The position numbers and the translations under genes were made by a program. Source: Rickettsiales bacterium (lineage in GTDB: Bacteria; Pseudomonadota; Alphaproteobacteria; Rickettsiales; UBA998). Taken from it: DNA of 64,000 nucleotides. The number at the start of each line of letters is the position of its first letter. Position 1 is the first letter of the stretch. The notes beneath the pieces were generated by a model. It did no database searches, was not told the origin of the DNA, and worked only from the letters and a program-made list of their open reading frames with translations. Location of the stretch: assembly GCA_024304995.1 (NCBI GenBank), contig JAMWZD010000003.1, forward strand, positions 372,001 through 436,000, read 5' to 3'. Positions 54,951 through 62,285 of the stretch are shown here, piece by piece.

Positions 54951-57415
54951 TATTGATTCCTCAGATTGCCTTTAATTTTGAAGCGTTTAATATCACCCCA
55001 TAAAGGTTCGATGCAGGCACTCATACGTGGGTCATCACATGTAGATGTATAATCTTCTCCTTCAGAACCTACTTCTGCAAGCAAAGCAGGATATGGGGGA
55101 GGAAGTGCCTGTTTATACATGGTAAATATTTCACCCATCCCCAGATCATCTGTGTTTCCACAGGCATCTACATATTTTCCATGATTATGCGCAACCGCCT
55201 TTACATAATCATATTCTTCAGCCATCACTTGTGTATATGCTGCTTCACGTGAAAATGTGTTCTGAACATTCTCAACAACAGCTACATAAGGGTTTCGCCA
55301 TGTTCCTTCACCACCTTGCATAACCACATCCTCATCAAAAACGAGAATATCCCCAGGAGCCGCCATATCCAGCCCTCTGCTTTCCCAGTTTACATTATCA
55401 TATAATTCTGGAAAACGCTTCGCAGAATCAGGTTCAATAACGTATCCTCTCCAGCCTAAAGGCCAGTAATAGCTTACTAAGCCAGCTGATTCTTCACCAC
55501 GTGTAGTGCGGTTTCCATCATAATAACTTCTGGTTGGGCGTGCTTTATGAAGCGTGACTCCAGTACGGTTCAGAACATATTCTTCACCACCAAGGTTTTT
55601 AAATAATTTAGTTTCCTGACCGATACACTTAACCCCCATACGCATGGTACGAACATAATATAGTTTCAGTTCAGACCAGCTCGATATTGGGTCAGGATTA
55701 GCGGCATTAATGCCTTTTCCGCCACCAATGGCGCAGTTTTCCCCTTCGCGCCCAGCACCCATAATCGCGTATTCAGATCCTATGGTACTATTATGATCAT
55801 ACAGATAATCATCGCCGCTTTCTTCGAAAATATGTTCATCCTGTCCACATTCCGCATTTGTATCCCAGCAACGCATGTATGGTCTGTGATCACCAAAATA
55901 GTCAGAGAATTTGTAACCTTCTGGAACACCATTAGGGAAGTTTTCTTCATTAGCTTCACGCATTTTTAGTGTATTTACACCAGTTAAAGGGCGACCTACA
56001 TAATTACATAAGTCTGTTACTGACGGACCACAAAGCAAAGGTGGCACTTTGTTTCTTCCGTCGTAGGTTGTGGCACAGCATGGTTCATCCGAAGTACATC
56101 TGAAAAATCTCCAGCAGTTAATAGGTACAGTAGGGTCAAGAAAACACGCAACATTAAATGCAATTTTTGTAAGCATCCATATTTCAAAATAATCTTTTCT
56201 GAAATTCAGAAGATCAATATTGAAGTCATCGGCACATCTAACAGCATCTCTTGGGTTTCCGCCGTAAACTACAGTAGGCAGAGAAAAACTTCTGTCCGTC
56301 ATTTCAAAATCCCAACGAGGAGTGAATGGGTGAGACGGATCAACAATTTTTTCTACGTGAAGATTAACTTCATTTTCATTTTCAGTCAGATCTTCAACGG
56401 TAATTAATCCAAAATTATCAGCTGGAATGGGTATCTGTTTTAATATTTCTACTTTAGTATCATTTCCGTAATGTGGTTCAGCACTGTTCAACATTCCTCT
56501 AAGTTGATAGTTTTCATCCATAAGTAATTTAATCCATGCAGCACCAATATATTCTGTAGGCAGATATTCATATAAATCATGTCGCGTTGGTGGCACTTCG
56601 AGTCTGAAAGGCTGGCATAGCCCCACATCCGTTCCGAAATAGTTTCCTGAAGGGTCTTCCACATCACGAATGAAACGCGAATGCTGTAGAATATATTGAT
56701 TGGTACAATTATCTAACTCCTTGCGCATCCATACAGGGTCCATAGGGTCACCAGCATCACCATTTTCACCGACCATGATATCTGGCGCACAACCTGCCTG
56801 CACCGACGCGGTTGGAAGCACTAAACGCTGTGAATGACGCAGAGGGTTTACGCCTCCGCGATATGGGTTTCCGCGGTGCAGATTTTTGCTATCTGGCAGT
56901 GGCTCCTGATATGGTTCACGAATGGATTTGTCAGGATTCATAAGACTTACAAGATACCATTTATTTAAATCCAAAGGTGAAAAAGCATCTGTAGTTTTAT
57001 GTGGCATACAGTCTATTGGTTGCGCGCCTTTAACAACGCTAATATCCGATAAATCAATACCAGAATTACTATTTCCACGTTTAAAAGGTCCTTCAAGGGT
57101 TGCTGACTGTCGAAGAGTTTCAGCTGAATTTGACACTTCACTCATTTTAAAACATGCATCACGCATTCTGTAATCAGGCTCCACAGGATTTTCTGCATCT
57201 TCATACGGATCAAGGCTAAACTTAAAATTAAAACCACATGAGTTAAATGCCCCTCCCAACCCTGTCATACAGGCTTTCTCATCCTGATAATCTTCATATT
57301 CTTCTGGTAGGTCAACATCCCCGCCCGTCAAACCAAACAAATTAAAAATTGCATAGCCGGGTTGCGGATTTGCAAAGGCAATCAGAAAAAAGAATATAAA
57401 AAATGCTCGAATCAT
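54950..57415 (-). CDS. Large exported Cys-rich protein of unknown function, 821 aa
   Basis: A signal peptide (IRAFFIFFFLIAFANPQPGY) is followed by about 800 residues without further clear TM, holding more than 15 cysteines, several in pairs (FRCTSDEPCC). Glycine, Pro and aromatic residues are frequent. The C-terminal ~150 residues include AAPGDILVFDEDVV and NPYVAVVENVQN, which resemble the GDIxxW and GHVAVVE blocks of CHAP amidases, but the usual His is Tyr here and the nucleophile Cys was not located. No family was otherwise recognised. It is the first gene of a two-gene operon divergent from virB8-virB9. Confidence 0.6.
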   Translation of the reverse strand: MIRAFFIFFFLIAFANPQPGYAIFNLFGLTGGDVDLPEEYEDYQDEKACMTGLGGAFNSCGFNFKFSLDPYEDAENPVEPDYRMRDACFKMSEVSNSAETLRQSATLEGPFKRGNSNSGIDLSDISVVKGAQPIDCMPHKTTDAFSPLDLNKWYLVSLMNPDKSIREPYQEPLPDSKNLHRGNPYRGGVNPLRHSQRLVLPTASVQAGCAPDIMVGENGDAGDPMDPVWMRKELDNCTNQYILQHSRFIRDVEDPSGNYFGTDVGLCQPFRLEVPPTRHDLYEYLPTEYIGAAWIKLLMDENYQLRGMLNSAEPHYGNDTKVEILKQIPIPADNFGLITVEDLTENENEVNLHVEKIVDPSHPFTPRWDFEMTDRSFSLPTVVYGGNPRDAVRCADDFNIDLLNFRKDYFEIWMLTKIAFNVACFLDPTVPINCWRFFRCTSDEPCCATTYDGRNKVPPLLCGPSVTDLCNYVGRPLTGVNTLKMREANEENFPNGVPEGYKFSDYFGDHRPYMRCWDTNAECGQDEHIFEESGDDYLYDHNSTIGSEYAIMGAGREGENCAIGGGKGINAANPDPISSWSELKLYYVRTMRMGVKCIGQETKLFKNLGGEEYVLNRTGVTLHKARPTRSYYDGNRTTRGEESAGLVSYYWPLGWRGYVIEPDSAKRFPELYDNVNWESRGLDMAAPGDILVFDEDVVMQGGEGTWRNPYVAVVENVQNTFSREAAYTQVMAEEYDYVKAVAHNHGKYVDACGNTDDLGMGEIFTMYKQALPPPYPALLAEVGSEGEDYTSTCDDPRMSACIEPLWGDIKRFKIKGNLRNQ

Positions 57416-57554
57416 ATTTTCATTATATATTAAGTTTTATCTTACTATAATAACAATAAATTAAGATAAAGTCTATATTTCTCATTAAATATATGGATTT
57501 TTACTTATTATTACTATAATATTACTTTGATTACAGAAATACTCTAAAAATATT

Positions 57555-58370
57555 ATGTCTAAGATACCGCAATTTACTGTCGAAGAATATCATCAGATCG
57601 CTGAATCCATTGAGAATGGCAGCTTTTTTGAAGAAAGTAAAAAATGGTACAGAACATTGTATCTCTCCATTCTGACAGATCGTTGTTTCTATATTATAGT
57701 TACCATAATCGCTACACTGGCTGCATTATTTGCCATATTCGGACTTCTGAGATTGCTGCCAATCTCTCCTGCTGAACCTATGCTTTTCCCAATGAAAAAC
57801 ACGCTGAGAGACACACCGATTATGTCTCGTCTGAGAGATGATATCTACGAACCTGTAAATCTTGCGCTGGCCCGCTATCACGTGAAAGCATATGTCAAAA
57901 AAAGAGAGGACTATGATTTTGAGCGTGTTCAGTCTCGGTTTCGGTTTTTGAAAGGCTATTCCGATAAGACTACTATGGAAACCTATAGTAGATATATTAA
58001 TCCTGCATCTCCCCGAAGCCCAATTAATAAATATCAAAAAAGTACAGTCCGCGATATTGAGATTACGGATACGATCATCAGAAAAGCAGATGGCACAGCT
58101 GAAGATATTATTGACTGGTCTGAAATTGAAAAGAATGCTTTTGTAGCAGATGTATATTTTTCAGCTAGAGAACTATATCCCAATAAAGTGCAATACAGCA
58201 ACTGGCGTGCTACAATAGAATTTGATTATGACCCATTGCATATTGATCAAAGAGACCCAACTGTCGCAGAAATGTTACTGGGTATGCCAAAAGAAATCGT
58301 TGAAGCAGAGCAGAACATAGAACCTATGACTTTTCTGGTCACAAACTATACTGTAGAAGAGTTAATGTAA
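57555..58370 (+). CDS. virB8: Type IV secretion system protein VirB8
   Basis: The 271-residue protein has a short cytoplasmic N-terminus, one TM helix (CFYIIVTIIATLAALFAIFG) and a periplasmic domain with the VirB8 signature ALARYHVKAYVKKREDYDF and the later NPASPRSPINKY and STVRDIEITDT. VirB8 nucleates the inner-membrane part of T4SS machines. It starts an operon with virB9, 16 bases downstream. It is not followed by virB10, -B11 and -D4, so the system is dispersed, as in Rickettsiales-type T4SS. Confidence 0.88.
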   Translation: MSKIPQFTVEEYHQIAESIENGSFFEESKKWYRTLYLSILTDRCFYIIVTIIATLAALFAIFGLLRLLPISPAEPMLFPMKNTLRDTPIMSRLRDDIYEPVNLALARYHVKAYVKKREDYDFERVQSRFRFLKGYSDKTTMETYSRYINPASPRSPINKYQKSTVRDIEITDTIIRKADGTAEDIIDWSEIEKNAFVADVYFSARELYPNKVQYSNWRATIEFDYDPLHIDQRDPTVAEMLLGMPKEIVEAEQNIEPMTFLVTNYTVEELM

Positions 58371-58386
58371 TGAATCGGGTTGGATA

Positions 58387-59190
58387 ATGAAGTATATTTT
58401 TTCTTGGATTGTGGTTGCAGCGTGTGTTGTGTGTTTATCGCAGAATGCTCAGGCAGTTCAAAAACCTCTCCCAATAGCAACTGACAGCCGTATCAAATCG
58501 GTATTCTATAATCCAAATGAAATTTATAAATTTACCGGGCATTATGGATATCAATCTGTCATTGAGTTTTCCAGCGAGGAAGAAATTATTACAATATCCA
58601 TAGGGGATTCGGTGGCATGGCAGCTTCAGCCAAGCGGTTCACGGTTATTCATTAAGCCTGTAGAGCAGGATGCGCTGACCAACATGACAGTCATTACTAC
58701 CCTGCATACCTATCATTTTGAATTACATGCAGATGATGTGGGGGAGAACATTAATGATAAAGGGCTGACATTTGTGCTGCGCTTCACTTATGGTGATTCG
58801 GGAGATTATGGTGGGTTTATCTCTATGGGTGGACAATTGCCACCGCCAGACCTGACAGATCCTGAAGTACGCGCGCAGATGAATTTTGATTATTCTATAG
58901 TTGGGCCAGAGTTAATTTCTCCTATCCGCATTTTTGATGATGGTGAATTTACATATTTTGAATTCAGAGACAAAAACGCAGAAATTCCTGCGTTTTTTGT
59001 GGTAAATCCATTGATGGAAGAATCTATTATCAATTATCGCACCGTGGGTGACTATATTGTGGTTGAACGCGTCGCACCTCGTTTCACACTTCGCAACGGA
59101 GCATATGTCGTCTGCGTTTATAATGAAGATATGGAAATGCCACAAATTCCTATGCCAGAAGAAAAAAGCTGGTGGGAAAAAATATTTTAA
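58387..59190 (+). CDS. virB9: Type IV secretion system protein VirB9
   Basis: A signal peptide (IVVAACVVCLSQNAQA|VQK) precedes a VirB9/CagX protein. The N-terminal YNPNEIYKFTGHYGYQSVIE and GDSVAWQLQPSGSRLFIKP, and the C-terminal IFDDGEFTYFEFRDKNAEIP with YRTVGDYIVVERVAPRFTLR, are standard. VirB9 forms the outer-membrane core complex with VirB7 and VirB10. The length of 267 residues is normal. A short VirB7 lipoprotein was not found next to it. Confidence 0.92.
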   Translation: MKYIFSWIVVAACVVCLSQNAQAVQKPLPIATDSRIKSVFYNPNEIYKFTGHYGYQSVIEFSSEEEIITISIGDSVAWQLQPSGSRLFIKPVEQDALTNMTVITTLHTYHFELHADDVGENINDKGLTFVLRFTYGDSGDYGGFISMGGQLPPPDLTDPEVRAQMNFDYSIVGPELISPIRIFDDGEFTYFEFRDKNAEIPAFFVVNPLMEESIINYRTVGDYIVVERVAPRFTLRNGAYVVCVYNEDMEMPQIPMPEEKSWWEKIF

Positions 59191-59199
59191 GTTGGTTTT

Positions 59200-59820
59200 A
59201 TGACAGATTACCTGCACCAGTATGACCTACCTGATAACGTAAAATTTGACGGTGACATAGCACTTGATTGCGAGGCTATGGGTTTAAATCAATTGCGTGA
59301 CCGCCTTTGCGTTGTTCAGCTTTCAGACGGTAAGGGGGATACACATCTGGTACATTACCCCGAAGCGCATTATGACAAATCAAAAAACCTGGTGGCATTA
59401 TTGAATGATACCAGCCGCACCAAAATTTTGCATTTCGCACGTTTTGATATTGCGCTAATCAAACACTATCTTGGCGTGTTGATTGAACCCGTCTATTGCA
59501 CGCGCACAGCTTCCAAGCTGATACGCACTTACACAGACAAGCACGGGCTGAAAGATTTGTGCAAAGAGTTGCTGTCTATTGACATTTCAAAACAACAACA
59601 ATCTTCTTACTGGGGGGATGATACGTTAACTCCGCAGCAAATTGCGTATGCTGCATCAGACGTATATCACCTGCATAAATTGCGAGCCATTCTCGAAATG
59701 CGCCTGGAAAAAGAGGGGCGCACAGCTTTGTGTCATGCTACTATGAAAGCACTGCCTGTGCGCGCGTGGTTAGACATTGAAGGCTGGGCAGATAAAGACA
59801 TTTTTGCACATAGCTATTAA
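59200..59820 (+). CDS. rnd: Ribonuclease D-like 3'-5' exonuclease (short form), 206 aa
   Basis: DEDDy exonuclease motifs are visible: GDIALDCEAMGL (ExoI), ILHFARFDIALIKHYLG (ExoII) and QIAYAASDVYHLHKLRAIL (ExoIII with Y-x(3)-D). The protein ends soon after the nuclease domain, so the HRDC domains of full-length RNase D are missing; short alphaproteobacterial forms of this size exist. It probably trims tRNA or other RNA 3' ends. It starts 9 bases after virB9 but is probably not functionally linked to it. Confidence 0.88.
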   Translation: MTDYLHQYDLPDNVKFDGDIALDCEAMGLNQLRDRLCVVQLSDGKGDTHLVHYPEAHYDKSKNLVALLNDTSRTKILHFARFDIALIKHYLGVLIEPVYCTRTASKLIRTYTDKHGLKDLCKELLSIDISKQQQSSYWGDDTLTPQQIAYAASDVYHLHKLRAILEMRLEKEGRTALCHATMKALPVRAWLDIEGWADKDIFAHSY

Positions 59821-59828
59821 TACATTTT

Positions 59829-60476
59829 ATGGCAGATAAACACCACATTCCCAGAGTATCAAAAGTTGATGATGATATTAATCAGGCATTGCCATTGCCA
59901 ACAGACACAATGTCATCTTCTTTCTGGAGGCGTGTTGTTGCCACATTTATAGATATTGGCATCGTCATCTTCATGGCTGTTTTTGTTATATCGCCATTAG
60001 TACATTCTTCTTATTACAGCCTCACATTGAGCGAAATGTTTTATAGTTATCTGCGCTGGGTGGCGTTGATAACATTTCTGTTCTGGGCAACTTATGTCAC
60101 ATTGCTGAATGCGTCCAGATGGCGGGCGACATTAGGGCAGAAGCTATTACGCATTCAGGTGGTCAGTGTATTTGGTGAAAGAATTTCATATATTAAAGCA
60201 TTAGGGCGCTTCATCATCTTCTCAGCACCAACAGTAATTTTATTTGCTGGCGCTTTGGAGGAGATATTCAGCGTATTGCCTTTTGGAGTGTTCCCCGCAT
60301 ATGATGTTGTCCGCACTGAGGTTAATATCACAGAGAATTTTTATATTCTCGTACTGCTTGTTTCACTTGGGCAGTTAATGCTGATCTGGTCTATGCTGAC
60401 TGCAAATCACAGCCGTGTATTATGGGATTATATCTGGAAAACGCGAGTGTTGCTAAATACGCCTCGTGATTTATAG
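59829..60476 (+). CDS. RDD-family membrane protein, 215 aa
   Basis: SFWRRVVATFIDIGIVIFMA shows the Arg and Asp that name the RDD family, within the first of about four TM segments. RATLGQKLLRIQVVSVFGER is the second family block (TxGKxxxxIxVv). Transport or stress roles have been suggested for the family. It follows the RNase D gene by 8 bases. The GTA-type operon begins 77 bases downstream behind its own leader motif. Confidence 0.82.
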   Translation: MADKHHIPRVSKVDDDINQALPLPTDTMSSSFWRRVVATFIDIGIVIFMAVFVISPLVHSSYYSLTLSEMFYSYLRWVALITFLFWATYVTLLNASRWRATLGQKLLRIQVVSVFGERISYIKALGRFIIFSAPTVILFAGALEEIFSVLPFGVFPAYDVVRTEVNITENFYILVLLVSLGQLMLIWSMLTANHSRVLWDYIWKTRVLLNTPRDL

Positions 60477-60483
60477 CAACTGA

Positions 60484-60513
60484 TATAATTTTCTCCCTTC
60501 CTGCCGAAAGCAG
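60484..60513 (+). promoter_or_regulatory. Candidate control element of GTA-like genes, copy 2
   Basis: A consensus -10 box TATAAT (60484-60489) leads into TTTCTCCCTTCCTGC (60490-60504), identical to the string at 1694-1708. A small hairpin CTGC (60501-60504) with GCAG (60510-60513) follows. This matches the layout upstream of the DUF2793-holin-endolysin operon. Confidence 0.5.
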
Positions 60514-60524
60514 CTTCACACATT

Positions 60525-60546
60525 CTCGTATTATCATTTATACGAG
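60525..60546 (+). promoter_or_regulatory. Inverted repeat overlapping the ribosome-binding site of the GTA operon
   Basis: CTCGTA (60525-60530) and TACGAG (60541-60546) form a perfect 6-bp stem with a 10-base AT-rich loop. The 3' arm contains the Shine-Dalgarno (ACGAGGA) of the gene starting at 60554, so folding could mask translation initiation. A functional role is inferred. Confidence 0.35.
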
Positions 60547-60553
60547 GATTATT

Positions 60554-61084
60554 ATGCAAAAACCCATTCCGCTGTATCTGCGGCGCATTTCAGCCCCAGT
60601 AGCTGAGATTATAACTTTAGCTGAAGCAAAATTATATTTACGAGTCGATCACATCGAAGAAGATATTTTTATCAGTGAACTGATTGTGGCCGTGCGTATG
60701 TTCGCTGAAGATTATCTTGGAAAATCGCTGGTAACGCAGGACTGGCAGGTAGGATATGATACGGCATATACCGCTTACATATTGCCTATGCAGCCTGTGC
60801 AGCACATCAACCAGATTGAAATTGTGTCTGGTAATGCATCACAATTGCTGGATAGCGCACAATATGAGTTAAAACAGCCTGATACTTTAACCCTGAACCA
60901 TTTCAGTTTCACTGAAATAGCCATTCAATATCGCTCAGGTGCGGATGCTTTAAATCAACCAATGGCGCTCAAGCAAGCCATGTTTGCGCATATCGCGCTG
61001 TGTTACGAACGCAGAGGGGAGGATATTTTGCAGCCTTTGCCTGCGCATCGCCTATATGAGCCATATAAAGAGGTGAAAATATGA
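60554..61084 (+). CDS. GTA/phage head-tail connector (adaptor, gp6-like), 176 aa
   Basis: The N-terminus SAPVAEIITLAEAKLYLRVD and EDIFISELIVAVRMFAEDYL matches the gp6-like head-tail connector (HK97 gp6, RcGTA adaptor). YDTAYTAYILPMQPVQHINQ and the C-terminal LKQAMFAHIALCYERRGE are also typical. The protein forms the ring between portal and tail. No portal or capsid gene is present. It is the first of four overlapping genes behind the shared leader motif. Confidence 0.85.
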   Translation: MQKPIPLYLRRISAPVAEIITLAEAKLYLRVDHIEEDIFISELIVAVRMFAEDYLGKSLVTQDWQVGYDTAYTAYILPMQPVQHINQIEIVSGNASQLLDSAQYELKQPDTLTLNHFSFTEIAIQYRSGADALNQPMALKQAMFAHIALCYERRGEDILQPLPAHRLYEPYKEVKI

Positions 61085-61407
61085 GTGCGCTTCATGCAGG
61101 GCTGCTGAAGCACCGCGTCATTATTGAACGTCAGGTAACAACAGTGGATGCATTTGGCGGTCAGCAAACGAACTGGCAGTTGCACCGCGTGATATGGGCG
61201 CATCTCTCACCGCTCTCAAACATGGTCGATGCCAAAACAGACAGCCTGATCGCGCGTTCACGTTATGATGTGTCATTCCGAACGGATAACAGCATCACTG
61301 TCAATATGCGGATGATAGTAAACGGCATTGCGCATGTGGTAGATACGGTTGCGCTGCATAAGCAAGAAGGCTTTATGCAATGCCGCATTTCAGGAGAGTA
61401 TTTATGA
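61081..61407 (+). CDS. Phage/GTA head-tail adaptor (head closure, gp7-like), 108 aa
   Basis: The product begins LHAGLLKHRVIIERQVTTVD and has QQTNWQLHRVIWAHLSPLS, which is the SPP1 gp16 / HK97 gp7-type head closure fold (PF05521). Its start overlaps the preceding stop by 4 bases (ATGA), as does its end with the next gene. In RcGTA the equivalent is the stopper protein. Confidence 0.85.
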   Translation: MSALHAGLLKHRVIIERQVTTVDAFGGQQTNWQLHRVIWAHLSPLSNMVDAKTDSLIARSRYDVSFRTDNSITVNMRMIVNGIAHVVDTVALHKQEGFMQCRISGEYL

Positions 61408-61814
61408 TGCAAACTCACCTTTCTCAATTGCAAAGTGCGCTATATGCCTTGCTGGATAATGATGCAGAATTACATGCTATCATCCACGGTATATATGACG
61501 CAGCACCAGAAAATCCAGTTTTTCCTTATATTACACTTTCAGACATTCAGATAGAAGATGCGTCTGCACGCAGTCTTCCTATTTCGGAGATTCATTTTGA
61601 GTTGAACATCTGGTCAACTTATCAGGGGCGAGCAGAATTATATAATATTTCAGAAAATCTGGACGGGCTAATTACCAATACAGGGCTGCAGGGATTTGGC
61701 GCGCATCAACTGCTGGTCATTCAAAAGCAGAAGCAGCGTTTTTTTCAGTTAAGCAAGCAACGCGTCATGCAGTCCAATATTCACTATCGCGCCATTATGC
61801 AGGGGGATGCATGA
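61404..61814 (+). CDS. DUF3168 tail terminator (gp8-like), 136 aa
   Basis: The sequence LQSALYALLDNDAELHAIIH and GIYDAAPENPVFPYITLSD is the DUF3168 signature, with FELNIWSTYQGRAELYNISE following. The family caps the tail tube. I chose ATG 61404, which overlaps the previous stop by 4 bases; an in-frame ATG at 61380 is too far upstream. The next gene starts inside its stop (ATGA). Confidence 0.85.
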   Translation: MMQTHLSQLQSALYALLDNDAELHAIIHGIYDAAPENPVFPYITLSDIQIEDASARSLPISEIHFELNIWSTYQGRAELYNISENLDGLITNTGLQGFGAHQLLVIQKQKQRFFQLSKQRVMQSNIHYRAIMQGDA

Positions 61815-62215
61815 CATTATTTGCAAATAATAAAGTGGAATGTTTTGTTGTCAGCGAAGGGAATTATTTTCCATTAAAAGCAGTTACGATATCCTCTGTC
61901 ATTCTTGATTCTGTTTCTACCATAACGCAGCAAGTTAGCAGCACATCATGGCAAAAACGCATAGAAGAGTTTTCTCGCAGACAGTTGCAGGTTCGAATTG
62001 AAATGCTTAATCATAATGGTATTGCAGAAAACATGCTGCAAAATGCTGCTTTGGAAGGTAGTGCCATAAATATTTGCTTTAAGTTGAATGAGGTAACTTC
62101 TCTGCAGGCTATGATGCATATTCAGCAATATAACTGCAGCTATACACAAAATGAGCTGGACCTATTGCGTTTACGCGCAGTGAGCGTTGGAGATGTCTTG
62201 GTAATCAAAGAATAA
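61811..62215 (+). CDS. Probable GTA major tail (tube) protein, gp9-like, 134 aa
   Basis: The position directly after a DUF3168 gene is that of the major tail protein in GTA clusters. Sequence such as ECFVVSEGNYFPLKAVTISS and LQVRIEMLNHNGIAENMLQN is compatible with a TP901-1-type tube protein (PF06199), and ~134 residues is the expected size. No tail tape-measure or baseplate gene follows; typA begins 70 bases downstream, so the cluster ends here. Confidence 0.65.
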   Translation: MTLFANNKVECFVVSEGNYFPLKAVTISSVILDSVSTITQQVSSTSWQKRIEEFSRRQLQVRIEMLNHNGIAENMLQNAALEGSAINICFKLNEVTSLQAMMHIQQYNCSYTQNELDLLRLRAVSVGDVLVIKE

Positions 62216-62285
62216 CCAATAATCATTGCGTTGCAGGTGTTTTACCTATATAGAGACACGAAGATTACAAACAGGATATACCCCA

